Shown: in pieces, positions 16,917-26,487 of the stretch | Position numbering within the stretch: position 1 is the stretch's first letter | Layout of the letters: each line of letters opens with the position of its first letter | Assembly: GCA_902593165.1 (NCBI GenBank) | Contig: CACJHI010000001.1 | Span: 1-64,000, forward strand | DNA from: an uncultured Bacteroidota bacterium | GTDB taxonomy: Bacteria; Bacteroidota; Bacteroidia; Flavobacteriales; Flavobacteriaceae | DNA length: 64,000 nucleotides | Direction: 5' to 3' | Translations under genes and position numbers: made by a program | The notes under the pieces: generated by a model | Database searches by the model: none | What the model saw: only the letters and a program-made list of their open reading frames with translations | What the model was told of the DNA's origin: nothing

Positions 16917-19900
16917 CTAGATATTTTTTAGTTTGATTCTGCCTAAATGAATCAGGTAATACATTGATGGGACTATTACTAAAGTCAAAAATGTTGCAAA
17001 TGTAATTCCAAATATAACTGTCCATGCTAATGGGCCCCAAAAAATTACATTATCTCCACCGAGGTATATGTTAGGGTTAAAATCAGATAATAATGTGAAG
17101 AAATCAATATTTAGACCAACAGCAAGAGGAACTAGACCAAAAATTGTTGTAATAGCAGTTAAGAGAACTGGCTTGAGTCTTGCTTTTCCTGAAATTTTAA
17201 CTAGTTCAAGAGCTGAACTTTTGTCAATTAATTCGTCTTTAGAAAGATTTAAATCAATTTTTTTTCTTTTAAATAATAGATCTGTATAGTCAATTAATAC
17301 AACGGCATTGTTAACAACAATACCTGCTAATGAGATTATACCTAACATCGTCATTAAAATGCTAAAGGTTAGATTAAAGATTACTATTCCTAGGAAAACA
17401 CCTGTAAAGCTTAATACTATTGATAGTAATACAATTAAAGGTTTGGAAATTGAGTTGAACTGGAAAACTAGTAACAAGACAATTAAAGATATAGCAGTTA
17501 ATAAAGCGGATGAAAGGAACTCTTGGTTTTCGTCTTGTTCTTTTATCTCTCCAGTAAATTTAAAAGAAACACCCTCTTTAGTCTCAAATCCACTTAAGGC
17601 AATTTCGGCTGTATTAACTATCTGATTTGCATTTGACCCTGCTAATATTGATGAATACAGGGTAACAACTCTTTGTAAGTCAATATGCTTTATAGCATTA
17701 AATGATGCTATATTCTTTTCTTCAACTATTGATGCAACTGGTATATCCCTCATCCTACCTGATGATTGGTCTCTAAAAGTTATATTCTGATTTAGAATTG
17801 AGTTAAAGTCATTTTTAAATTCATTATCAAAACGGACATTAATCTCATAGTCTTCTCCATCTTGTTTATAAACTCCAGCTTTTGTTCCAATTATTGAGTT
17901 TCTAATTGTTTGACCAACTAGACCAGCTGGAATCCCTAGTTCTCCAGCCTTCATTTTATCAACATTAAATTCAAGTCCTGGTTTACTTTTAGTTACATCA
18001 ATTTTTAGCTGCTCTATCCCCTCTATGTTTTCTTGATCTAAGAAATTTTTCATAGAGATTGCAGTTTCAATTAGTTCTTCATAATCATCTCCATATATCT
18101 CTATATTGACCGGGTAGCTAGAGGGTGGCCCCTGCGAATCTTTTTCTACAAGTATAGCTATACCGGGAAATTTATCAATTAAATTAAGTTGAATTTCTTT
18201 TCTTAAATCTTCACTTGACATTCCCCTTCTATACTTGAACTCTCTCATGGTCATAGTAATTAAAGATTTATGAGGAGTACCTGATCCTGATGAAGAAACT
18301 GACGCACCTTCTCCAACATTTGTAATTGACGATTCAACAATGAAATTATAACCATTGTCATTATATTCAGGTCTATTAATAACCTTATAGATCTCCTTTT
18401 CAACAAGTTTTGAAGTTTCATTTGTCTTTAAAATATCTGTTCCTTCAGGGTACTCAATTGATACTAATATTTGTTGAGGCTCATTATCAGGAAAAAACTC
18501 AATTTTAGGTGGGAAAATACCCATTAATACAATAGAGAAAATAAAGAGTAAAAAAGTCCCAGACAAGAATATAAATGGTCTTATACCAGATAAAGCATAT
18601 GTCAAGAATTTAGAATAATTGTTTTCTAAAACAGGGAGAACTTTTTCTCTGAATATAAATAGTTGATTTTTTAAAAAATATTTATAAAGCCACAAAAATA
18701 AACATATCAGTAAAAAAATTGATCCAAAGATTCTAGTACTACTAAAAATTATAAAAATTATACCCAGTGTACCTAAAAAATATGTCGCTCTAAATAAAAA
18801 TTTACTTGAAAAATTGTTTTCATCGGTACTCATAAAGCTTGACACTAACATTGAGTTGAAAAAGATTGCCACTATTAATGATGAACCTAATATTGCAGAT
18901 AGTGTTATTGGAAAATAAATCATAAACTCACCAATAATACCTGGCCAAGTGCCAAGTGGAATAAATGCAGCAATTGTTGTAGCAGTTGAAACAATAATTG
19001 GTAGCGCAACCTCACCAATACCTAGTTTTGCAGCCTTAATCCTTGATAGTCCCTCCTCTTTCATCAGCCTGTAAATATTATCGACAACTACGATTCCATT
19101 ATCTACAAGGAGTCCAAGCCCCATAACTAATCCAAATAAAACCATTCTATTTAATGTAAAACCAAATAATGATAGAAAGAACAGAGATAAAAACATTGAC
19201 ATTGGAATAGCAAATCCAACAAAAAGAGCATTTTTAATTCCCAAAAAAAATGTAATAACAGTTACTACTAGTATTATCCCAAAAATTAGATTGTTCATTA
19301 AGTCATTAACTGAGTTTATTGTATAATCTGATGAATCATTTATTACATTGACATCAAGATTATTTGGAAGGAAATCTACCTTAGCCTTATCTATAATATC
19401 TCTTATTGAGTTTGATGCAAAAATTGCATTTTCCCCACCTCTTTTAATTACTTCAAGTCCTATTGTCTTGCTATTATAGTATCTAACAAAAGATGTAGCT
19501 TCTTTCTCTTTAAAAGAAACAGAGGCAATATCTTTTAGATAAACAGGCCCATTGAAATTATTAACTATTATGTTTTCTAATTCTGAGGGTCTAGAAACCT
19601 CACCAACAATTTTTACATTTCGCCTTTGACCGTCTGAGACTATATTACCAGCAGAAATTGTAACATTTTCTTGAGAGATTGCTGATATTATATTACCAAA
19701 ACTTGTGTTCGTAGAATTCATCCTGTATGGATCCACTGCTACTTCAACTTCAAAATCTTGTAATCCCCTGATCTCTACAGATTTAATCTCTGGTAGTCTC
19801 TCTATTCGGAGCTCAAGGTACTCAGCGTAACTTTTTAACTCTTCTACAGTATAGTCTCCAATCAATGTTATATTAAGTACAGGATATCTTTCAGCGAAAT

Positions 19901-20330
19901 CAAATTCTGTTACACTGGGGTCAATTTTTGAATTATTAAAAGTTGGCCAGTCATCTCTTACTGTAACATTGTCTACTAAATCTTTTACTCTTTGTCTGGC
20001 AACTTCAATTGGTACCTCATCGTCAAACTCAACATTAATTACAGACACACCCTCATAAGAGCTTGATTCAACCTCTTCAAGACCTTTTACACCCTTAATC
20101 TCTTCCTCTAATGGATTAGTAACTAATTTTTCTATCTCTTCTGCACTGTTACCTGGAAAAACTGTTGATACAAACACATTTGTAGTATTTATTTCAGGGA
20201 ATGGCTCTCTTGGCATAGTATTATATGCATTAATTCCAGACACTAAAAATATTACCATGAGTATGTATATGATGGTCTTATTCTCAATTGCCCAAGACGA
20301 TAAGAAAAATTCTCTATTCTTTTTATCCAT
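16917..20330 (-). CDS. RND efflux transporter permease (AcrB/HAE1-like)
   Basis: The 1137-residue protein has the RND layout: TM1 near 17-35, a large periplasmic loop, TM2-6 with GLGLLVDNGIVVVDN carrying the proton-relay aspartates near residue 405, a second periplasmic loop, and TM7-12. It pumps drugs, lipophilic compounds or metals out of the cell using the proton gradient, as a trimer with the adaptor and TolC encoded upstream. Substrate is unknown. It ends a TetR-TolC-MFP-RND operon with 1-2 nt gaps. Confidence 0.95.
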   Translation of the reverse strand: MDKKNREFFLSSWAIENKTIIYILMVIFLVSGINAYNTMPREPFPEINTTNVFVSTVFPGNSAEEIEKLVTNPLEEEIKGVKGLEEVESSSYEGVSVINVEFDDEVPIEVARQRVKDLVDNVTVRDDWPTFNNSKIDPSVTEFDFAERYPVLNITLIGDYTVEELKSYAEYLELRIERLPEIKSVEIRGLQDFEVEVAVDPYRMNSTNTSFGNIISAISQENVTISAGNIVSDGQRRNVKIVGEVSRPSELENIIVNNFNGPVYLKDIASVSFKEKEATSFVRYYNSKTIGLEVIKRGGENAIFASNSIRDIIDKAKVDFLPNNLDVNVINDSSDYTINSVNDLMNNLIFGIILVVTVITFFLGIKNALFVGFAIPMSMFLSLFFLSLFGFTLNRMVLFGLVMGLGLLVDNGIVVVDNIYRLMKEEGLSRIKAAKLGIGEVALPIIVSTATTIAAFIPLGTWPGIIGEFMIYFPITLSAILGSSLIVAIFFNSMLVSSFMSTDENNFSSKFLFRATYFLGTLGIIFIIFSSTRIFGSIFLLICLFLWLYKYFLKNQLFIFREKVLPVLENNYSKFLTYALSGIRPFIFLSGTFLLFIFSIVLMGIFPPKIEFFPDNEPQQILVSIEYPEGTDILKTNETSKLVEKEIYKVINRPEYNDNGYNFIVESSITNVGEGASVSSSGSGTPHKSLITMTMREFKYRRGMSSEDLRKEIQLNLIDKFPGIAILVEKDSQGPPSSYPVNIEIYGDDYEELIETAISMKNFLDQENIEGIEQLKIDVTKSKPGLEFNVDKMKAGELGIPAGLVGQTIRNSIIGTKAGVYKQDGEDYEINVRFDNEFKNDFNSILNQNITFRDQSSGRMRDIPVASIVEEKNIASFNAIKHIDLQRVVTLYSSILAGSNANQIVNTAEIALSGFETKEGVSFKFTGEIKEQDENQEFLSSALLTAISLIVLLLVFQFNSISKPLIVLLSIVLSFTGVFLGIVIFNLTFSILMTMLGIISLAGIVVNNAVVLIDYTDLLFKRKKIDLNLSKDELIDKSSALELVKISGKARLKPVLLTAITTIFGLVPLAVGLNIDFFTLLSDFNPNIYLGGDNVIFWGPLAWTVIFGITFATFLTLVIVPSMYYLIHLGRIKLKNI

Positions 20331-20331
20331 T

Positions 20332-21495
20332 TTAATTAATTAGTTTTACCCTTTGAAGATCCTCCACTAAATTTGCACCTTCCAATACAATTATTTCCCC
20401 AAAATTTAAGCCCTCAATTACTTCTGCATCAGTATTACTTTTGTTACCAATTTTTATTACAGCTTTTCTAGTTACATATACACCATCTTTTTTATCTTCA
20501 TCCATTACGTATATATAATTTTTTCCTTCAGCATCTTCTCTAATTATCCTAAGTGGAACAACGACAGCATTATCCTTCTTATATGTATTTATCAAAATCT
20601 TAGCATCTAAATTTTGTTTAATTCTTCTATCAGTATTATCAACGGGGATTTCTATTCTAAAAGTCCTATTATTTGGATCAATAAAGTTCCCTGTCTGTGT
20701 AATTTTAGATTGTATCTCTTTATTTAAAAGAGGAATCTTTACTAATGCCTCTGTGCCATTACTAATACTTGAAATATACTTTTCAGAAACAAATGCCTCT
20801 GCATACACATCATCTAAGTTTACTAGCCTAAGAATATTAGTCACACCTGGAATAAGATTTGATCCTTGGTTAGCTATTATTTCATCAACTACTCCTGTAA
20901 AAGGAGCATAAATTTTTGTCTTTGAGAGCATATCTCTCATCTGATCAACACCTTTTTGAATTGATTCAAAATCTGATTTACTTTTTAGAAATTGAATTTC
21001 TGAACCAATATTGTTTTCCCATAATCTCTGGATTCTTTCATAATTTTCCTTTGCAAAGTCTCTTTGAATTATTAGTTGATCTAACTGTTCTTTGAGCCCT
21101 GAGTCGTTTATTTCAGCTAAAAGCTTCCCTTTTGAGACATTCTGTCCCTCATCTACATATATTTTTTCTAAGGTTCCTTGAAATTCTGGAAGAACTAAAA
21201 TATTTTTTCTTGTTTTTAGATTTGCTTGTGCCTCAATATAACTAGTAAATACTTGTTCTTTTATTTCATATTTTGATACCAGAGTAAGCCTTTCATTCAC
21301 ATCTAAAAACGCAATTCCAGAATTAATTTCATTTAGCTCAACTTTCATAGCATTCATAGCGTTTACATATTCATCCTTCCTTTTTTTAAGTTCATCTAAG
21401 TCTTTATTCTCTATTAGAGATTCAATAGATACATTACCAGAAGAGTTACAGCCAAAAATTACTGTTATTAATAAAATTGTATAAAATTTATTCAT
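20332..21495 (-). CDS. RND periplasmic adaptor (membrane fusion) lipoprotein
   Basis: The 387-residue protein starts with a lipoprotein signal ending IFGC (Cys16), then a coiled-coil segment, a lipoyl-type half with GTLEKIYVDEGQNVSKGKLLAEI, and a second barrel half with YAPFTGVVDEIIANQGSNLIPG. This is the HlyD/AcrA adaptor layout. It bridges the RND pump and the TolC-like channel in the periplasm. It lies one base from the pump gene and two bases from the TolC gene. Confidence 0.93.
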   Translation of the reverse strand: MNKFYTILLITVIFGCNSSGNVSIESLIENKDLDELKKRKDEYVNAMNAMKVELNEINSGIAFLDVNERLTLVSKYEIKEQVFTSYIEAQANLKTRKNILVLPEFQGTLEKIYVDEGQNVSKGKLLAEINDSGLKEQLDQLIIQRDFAKENYERIQRLWENNIGSEIQFLKSKSDFESIQKGVDQMRDMLSKTKIYAPFTGVVDEIIANQGSNLIPGVTNILRLVNLDDVYAEAFVSEKYISSISNGTEALVKIPLLNKEIQSKITQTGNFIDPNNRTFRIEIPVDNTDRRIKQNLDAKILINTYKKDNAVVVPLRIIREDAEGKNYIYVMDEDKKDGVYVTRKAVIKIGNKSNTDAEVIEGLNFGEIIVLEGANLVEDLQRVKLIN

Positions 21496-21497
21496 GA

Positions 21498-22823
21498 TTA
21501 ATTGTTATAAAGTGTTTCTAATTCTGTTTTTATTGAAATCAATTCTAGAACGGAGTTCAAATATTTTTGCTGAGAATCTAGTAATTGAATTTGTGCCTGT
21601 CTTAGTTCAAAAGATGTTACCAAGCCTTCAAAAAACTTCATTGAGTTTTTTTCTTCAATGGATATAGAAAGATTCATGGTCTGCTCGTTAACGTCTAGAG
21701 ATTTGAGAGCTAACTGGTAGTCATTTAATTTTTGTAATACTTCGGCTTGTGTTCTCTCTTGTTGTTCTTCTAGGCTTGTTCTAGCTTTTTCCATTGCAAT
21801 TTTTGCTTTTTGGGATGATACATTCATCCTATTTGCATTAAATAATGGTATTTCAAGATTAACACCTACAACAGAGGAGCCAAACCAATTTTGTGATTTA
21901 TCAGTGAAATTAAACTCATTATTATACCCAGTATATGTTCCGCTTATAAAGCCAGATACTTTTGGCAACTGTTTAGATTTTTCTAATTTGTATTCAATTC
22001 TTTTTGTATCAAACATATTCTGTGAAATCTTTATATCAACATTTCTGTCAGTATTAAAATCCTCAAAAGAATTAGCAAAGACTACATTCTCCCCTATAAA
22101 ATCTTCTACAGAAGTGACAAGTATAAGCTTATCTTTCATGTTGATCCCTAAAACTAATTTTAGTAGATTTAATTGATTGTCACGAGTTTTTCGTGCCTGC
22201 AGCAAAGAGAGTTCTGCTTGAGCCAATGTTATTTTTATTTGCTCAACATTTTCTTCTTCCTGAAATCCATTTTTATATAATTCAGTTACTTCATTAAGAT
22301 CTTTTTTAAAATTATCAAGAGTGTCCTCTAGAATAGAAATTCCCTCATTGAGGGTAGCCACAAGACTATATAGTTTAACAATAGCCTCCCTAACCTCAAG
22401 TAAAGTTTTTTCATAAAAATTTTCGGATGTTGCAAGATATATTCTACTATACTCTAAACCGACTAACCAGGAACCATCAAATAATAATTGTTCCATTCTT
22501 ACAGATCCAATTGCAGATTGTTCTGTGCCAAACTGAATCTCAGAAAAATCTCCTTTGTTACCACCAAAAAATTCAGCAGGAATTAGCGATGTAGGAAGCT
22601 CTAGATTGTTTAGATAGTTTAAATCTAATGAAACGTTTGGTAATCCAATTGCAATTGTTTTCCACCTTTCTTGATATGCCATTTGAATTTCTCTCTCAGC
22701 ATTTTTCAAATTTCTATTGTTCTCAATCCCATATTTTACAGCATCCTCTATATTTAGGCTAATAATGTCTGATTGAGAATAACATAAGTTTGATATTAAT
22801 AATGATAATAAGAGTTTCTTCAT
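21498..22823 (-). CDS. TolC-family outer-membrane efflux protein
   Basis: The 441-residue protein has a signal peptide (MKKLLLSLLISNLCYSQ), then long heptad-rich helices in two repeats (AVKYGIENNRNLKNAEREIQMAYQERWK and the later SQKAKIAMEKARTSLEEQQERTQAEV), as in TolC channels. It forms the outer-membrane duct of the tripartite pump. It starts within the tetR 3' end (ATGA-type 4-bp overlap). Confidence 0.93.
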   Translation of the reverse strand: MKKLLLSLLISNLCYSQSDIISLNIEDAVKYGIENNRNLKNAEREIQMAYQERWKTIAIGLPNVSLDLNYLNNLELPTSLIPAEFFGGNKGDFSEIQFGTEQSAIGSVRMEQLLFDGSWLVGLEYSRIYLATSENFYEKTLLEVREAIVKLYSLVATLNEGISILEDTLDNFKKDLNEVTELYKNGFQEEENVEQIKITLAQAELSLLQARKTRDNQLNLLKLVLGINMKDKLILVTSVEDFIGENVVFANSFEDFNTDRNVDIKISQNMFDTKRIEYKLEKSKQLPKVSGFISGTYTGYNNEFNFTDKSQNWFGSSVVGVNLEIPLFNANRMNVSSQKAKIAMEKARTSLEEQQERTQAEVLQKLNDYQLALKSLDVNEQTMNLSISIEEKNSMKFFEGLVTSFELRQAQIQLLDSQQKYLNSVLELISIKTELETLYNN

Positions 22824-23425
22824 TTTTTAATCATTTTTAATATCCATTCTGGAATTAATTTTTTGCGCTCCTTCATCATTTCATTAAATTCTGTTTTATT
22901 AAATTTTTTCATCTTAATTATTATTGGACTGCTTATAAATGGAAACACAATTAGACTTAAAATATTTGTTACAAAATGTATAGGATCTATTTTTTTATAA
23001 ATTCCTTTTTTAACACCATCATTATATTGATCAACTAGTTTAGATTCCATTATCTGCCCTTTCAAAATCTTTAATATAGAAGACGGATTATTTTTTAATT
23101 CATTTACAACGAATGTAGGCAGGTGAGGCTCTGCAATTATCATATCAATATATTTTGAGCTTGTTAATTCAAGCTTCTCCTCAAGGGAACTTTTTTCGTC
23201 ATTATATACTTCGACCATTTTACTAATAAAATCATAGAATGTCTCAAGCATAATAATTTCAAAAAGTTTCTTTTTACTAGTGAAGTAATAATTTAACAGG
23301 GCAAGATTAATCTCAGACTCTTTAGAAATATCTCGAGTAGTTGTTGCGCTATACCCTTTTTCCAAAAAAAGAGATTTTGCAGCAGTCTTAATTTTTATTT
23401 CAGTTTCAGAATAATCTTTCTTCAT
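22820..23425 (-). CDS. TetR/AcrR-family transcriptional regulator
   Basis: The 201-residue protein has the TetR helix-turn-helix at the N terminus (AAKSLFLEKGYSATTTRDISKESEINLALLNYYFTSKKKLF, about 15-55) and a variable ligand-binding C-terminal half. It is first in the efflux operon and very probably represses it. An 8-2-8 palindrome 40 nt upstream overlaps the candidate -33 box and is the likely binding site. The inducing ligand is unknown. Confidence 0.9.
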   Translation of the reverse strand: MKKDYSETEIKIKTAAKSLFLEKGYSATTTRDISKESEINLALLNYYFTSKKKLFEIIMLETFYDFISKMVEVYNDEKSSLEEKLELTSSKYIDMIIAEPHLPTFVVNELKNNPSSILKILKGQIMESKLVDQYNDGVKKGIYKKIDPIHFVTNILSLIVFPFISSPIIIKMKKFNKTEFNEMMKERKKLIPEWILKMIKK

Positions 23426-23442
23426 CTCAATTAAAATGAGTG

Positions 23443-23474
23443 CAAATTAAATTTAAACAATTGAATTAAACAAA
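23443..23474 (-). promoter_or_regulatory. Candidate promoter of the TetR-efflux operon
   Basis: On the minus strand TTTG (complement of 23471-23474) precedes TAATTTG (complement of 23443-23449) by 21 nt, a near match to the Bacteroidetes promoter pattern with a one-base-shorter -7 box. The TTTG lies inside the palindromic operator candidate. Confidence 0.5.
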
Positions 23475-23482
23475 TGTTTAAT
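23465..23482. promoter_or_regulatory. Palindromic TetR operator candidate
   Basis: ATTAAACA-AA-TGTTTAAT is a perfect inverted repeat with 8-bp arms and a 2-bp spacer, in the intergenic region between the divergent tetR gene and the prenyl synthase gene. It covers the -33 box of the tetR promoter, the position expected for autorepression. Confidence 0.7.
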
Positions 23483-23531
23483 AAAAAATTAACAATAAAT
23501 TAAATAGTATATTTATTTTTTAAATCAGCAA

Positions 23532-24503
23532 ATGATAATGACGGAATACATTAAATTTTTTGAGGATTATTTAAAAAAAGAATTAAAATATAATAAACCA
23601 GAAAGTCTATACGATCCTGTAAAATATATTTTAGAGTCTGGAGGAAAAAGATTAAGACCCCTGATTACTCTATATGTATCAGAGCTATTTAATGGAAAGA
23701 GAACAGCTGCACTTCCAGCAGCAGCAGCTCTAGAAATTTTTCACAACTTTACTTTAGCACACGATGATATAATGGATAATTCTTCCATCAGAAGAGGGAA
23801 AAAAACTATTAATGCAAAATGGGATGATAATACTGGAATTTTATCCGGAGACGTAATGCTTATTATCTCGTATGAGATTCTTCAACAATACGAAGATTCA
23901 AAATATATTCTATTTTCAAAAAAACTAACTGAAATATCAAGACTTGTTTGTGAAGGTCAACAAGCTGACATGGATTTTTCATCTAAAAATGATATTACGG
24001 AAAATGAATATTTTGAGATGATTAAAAATAAAACAGCAGTTCTCATAGCCTCTTCATTTATGTTTGGTGGTATTGTTGCAGAAACAAATATTTCAAATAC
24101 TGATTTATTATATAAAATTGGATTGAATTTAGGTATAGCTTTTCAACTAGAAGATGATTTACTAGACTCCTTTGGAGATCAGAAAAAGTTTGGAAAAAGA
24201 ATAGGAGGGGATATATTAGAGAAGAAGAAAACCTTATTATATCTATTCACGTATTCAAAATTAGAATCTGAAAAGAAATTAGAATTTGAAAATATTTTTA
24301 ATTCTAATGAAATTGAACAGTCTCAAAAAATCAATTCTATTAAATCATTTTATGAAACTTCAGGAGCTTTAGAATATCTCAAAAATAAAGTTAGAGTTTA
24401 CTTCAATGAAGCGGAGATACTAATTGATAAATTAGAACTAGATAACGATACTAAGAAAAAATTAAATCTATTTTGTAAGACTTTATTAAATAGAGAGATT
24501 TGA
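23532..24503 (+). CDS. Polyprenyl diphosphate synthase, probable geranylgeranyl diphosphate synthase
   Basis: The 323-residue trans-prenyltransferase has GGKRLRP (about 38-44), a first aspartate motif DDIMD with no two-residue insertion and a Phe five residues before it, and a second motif EDDLLDSFGD. That arrangement resembles chain-length determination in archaeal-type GGPP synthases, so C20 product is inferred. GGPP feeds carotenoids, which fits the convergent lycopene cyclase gene. The start may be ATG 23532 or ATG 23538 (MTEYIKFF). It overlaps the cyclase 3' end by 18 bp. Confidence 0.85.
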   Translation: MIMTEYIKFFEDYLKKELKYNKPESLYDPVKYILESGGKRLRPLITLYVSELFNGKRTAALPAAAALEIFHNFTLAHDDIMDNSSIRRGKKTINAKWDDNTGILSGDVMLIISYEILQQYEDSKYILFSKKLTEISRLVCEGQQADMDFSSKNDITENEYFEMIKNKTAVLIASSFMFGGIVAETNISNTDLLYKIGLNLGIAFQLEDDLLDSFGDQKKFGKRIGGDILEKKKTLLYLFTYSKLESEKKLEFENIFNSNEIEQSQKINSIKSFYETSGALEYLKNKVRVYFNEAEILIDKLELDNDTKKKLNLFCKTLLNREI

Positions 24504-25622
24504 TATTCTCTTCATTAAAGACCTGACAAATGTCTTTATGTCAACTGATAGAAATATGGAAAGCTCTTCCATTACTGATGTTTTCTCATCTAAAAATTTA
24601 AATATTTTTATTGGATCATTATTTTTAAATAAGTCTGAAAATACCTGAGACCCTTTTCCTTTAGAGGCAATTAAAACATCCAAAAATAAGAGGTCATAAT
24701 ACCAAAATCTATTTTTAAATCTAATTTTTGACAATGGTTTATTTTGTTTTAATGAGTTGATAATAATATCGATTTTTTCGATTGAATTTTTAATAGTGTA
24801 TCCTGTACTTGGCTTAGACCACCCGCCTGCAGTTCCAATTTGGAAATAGGTATCAGTATTATTTTCAAAGAAAGGATAACATGTCATAGGAATCATACCC
24901 TTCTCTTTTTCAACTATTGAATAATTTAGGATATTTTTCTTCTTTAAATATGCTTTAATTTCCTTCTCATATTCATCATCACTAATTATATCACTAGAGA
25001 ATAATGTGTACTCTATTAATGCCTTATTTTTTGAAAATGGCAGTATATACATAAATCTAATCTCATCTTTCTGATCAACACTAAAATCCATAAATGTGAT
25101 TTTGTTATCATCAAAACTTTCATTTTTAGTTTCAATAGTCCAACCAATAAAGTGTTGCTTTAATAACGGATATTTTTTGAAACTAACCTCATTGTAAATA
25201 CTTGAAAAAATTATTGAAGAACTAAATTCTCCATCATTTGTTTTTACTTTGTTATTTACCTGATCAATTTCATTAACAGTGGAATTTAAATATGTAAAAT
25301 TTGAAGCCTTAGAAATTTTATCTCCAATGTATAAATAAAATTCATTTGACTTTATCATTTTATACTTATATGGAGATAGCAAGAAGGAGTTATGTGAATT
25401 AGAATCTCTAAACTCAGCATATTCCCACTCTTTAAAAACTATATTATCAAGAACTGATTCTTTATCATTCCAGAAGCCAAATGTTTTATCATTATCTGTT
25501 TTACTATCTTTTTCTATTATCAGAATCTTTTTATCATTAAAATGCTTATCTGACAATAATGCATTTGAAAGTAATAATCCAGATGCCCCACCACCACAAA
25601 TTATGTAGTCAAATCTTTCCAA
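24486..25622 (-). CDS. crtY: Lycopene beta-cyclase
   Basis: The 378-residue flavoprotein has an N-terminal dinucleotide fold (DYIICGGGASGLLLS, 5-19), FGFW (48-51), QHFIGWTIET with a later FMDF, and GTAGGWSKPSTGYT, all characteristic of CrtY/CrtL lycopene cyclases. It closes both ends of lycopene to beta-carotene, the precursor of zeaxanthin or retinal. The start is TTG (25620-25622), directly at MERFDY. No crtB, crtI, crtZ or rhodopsin gene lies in the window, so the pathway is dispersed. Confidence 0.92.
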   Translation of the reverse strand: MERFDYIICGGGASGLLLSNALLSDKHFNDKKILIIEKDSKTDNDKTFGFWNDKESVLDNIVFKEWEYAEFRDSNSHNSFLLSPYKYKMIKSNEFYLYIGDKISKASNFTYLNSTVNEIDQVNNKVKTNDGEFSSSIIFSSIYNEVSFKKYPLLKQHFIGWTIETKNESFDDNKITFMDFSVDQKDEIRFMYILPFSKNKALIEYTLFSSDIISDDEYEKEIKAYLKKKNILNYSIVEKEKGMIPMTCYPFFENNTDTYFQIGTAGGWSKPSTGYTIKNSIEKIDIIINSLKQNKPLSKIRFKNRFWYYDLLFLDVLIASKGKGSQVFSDLFKNNDPIKIFKFLDEKTSVMEELSIFLSVDIKTFVRSLMKRISNLSI

Positions 25623-25671
25623 GCGTAATTAAATTTTATAGTTTAGCAGAATTGATTTCTAATATACAAAG

Positions 25672-26487
25672 ATGGACCAAATAATTGAATATTTTTCAGG
25701 ATTAAACCCTGTAGTTGGTGCTTTATATGCTACTCTATTTACATGGGGAGTAACCGCTCTGGGAGCTTCAACAGTTTTTTTATTTAAAACAATGAGCAGA
25801 ATGGCCCTAGATGGAATGTTAGGATTTACAGGAGGCGTTATGGTTGCAGCTAGTTTTTGGAGTTTACTATTTCCTGCTATTGAAATGAGTGCAGGAGAAG
25901 GATTTATAAAAGTTATGCCTGCAGCTATCGGTTTTGGTTTAGGTGCATTATTTATATTTGGAATTGATAAAGTTCTACCTCACATTCACATAAATTTTAA
26001 AGAGCCAGAGGGAATTAAGACTCCATGGAGACGAACAACTCTTCTCACACTTGCAGTAACTCTCCACAATATTCCAGAAGGTCTTGCAGTAGGAGTATTG
26101 TTTGGTGGAGTAGCAGCTGGTATTCCAGAAGCATCAATTGCAGGAGCTGTTGTATTAGCATTTGGAATTGGACTTCAAAATTTCCCAGAGGGGATTGCTG
26201 TAGCAATGCCTCTAAGAAGATCAGGATTAAGTAAACGAAAAAGTTTTTGGTATGGACAATTATCTGCAATTGTTGAGCCCATAGCAGGAGTTATTGGTGC
26301 ACTTGCCGTTACCTTTTTTACACCCATACTTCCATATGCTTTAGCATTTGCTGCAGGAGCGATGATTTTTGTTGTTGTAGAAGAAGTAATTCCAGAGACT
26401 CAATTAGATAAATATACCGATATTGCAACTCTTGGTTTTATAGGTGGTTTTATAGTGATGATGACACTTGATGTAGCTTTGGGTTAA
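25672..26487 (+). CDS. ZIP family divalent metal transporter
   Basis: The 271-residue protein has about eight hydrophobic helices and the ZIP metal-site signatures HNIPEGLAVG (helix 4) and NFPEGIAVA (helix 5), with a His-containing loop (HIHINF). It is of the GufA/ZupT type and imports zinc or related divalent metals. No Zur-like operator is obvious in the 49-bp upstream gap. Its stop shares TTAA with convergent thiL. Confidence 0.93.
   Translation: MDQIIEYFSGLNPVVGALYATLFTWGVTALGASTVFLFKTMSRMALDGMLGFTGGVMVAASFWSLLFPAIEMSAGEGFIKVMPAAIGFGLGALFIFGIDKVLPHIHINFKEPEGIKTPWRRTTLLTLAVTLHNIPEGLAVGVLFGGVAAGIPEASIAGAVVLAFGIGLQNFPEGIAVAMPLRRSGLSKRKSFWYGQLSAIVEPIAGVIGALAVTFFTPILPYALAFAAGAMIFVVVEEVIPETQLDKYTDIATLGFIGGFIVMMTLDVALG

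Noticed and set aside
26025-26269. Two overlapping ORFs on both strands inside the ZIP gene
   Set aside because: They are low-complexity Ser- or Leu-rich shadows of a conserved transporter region.
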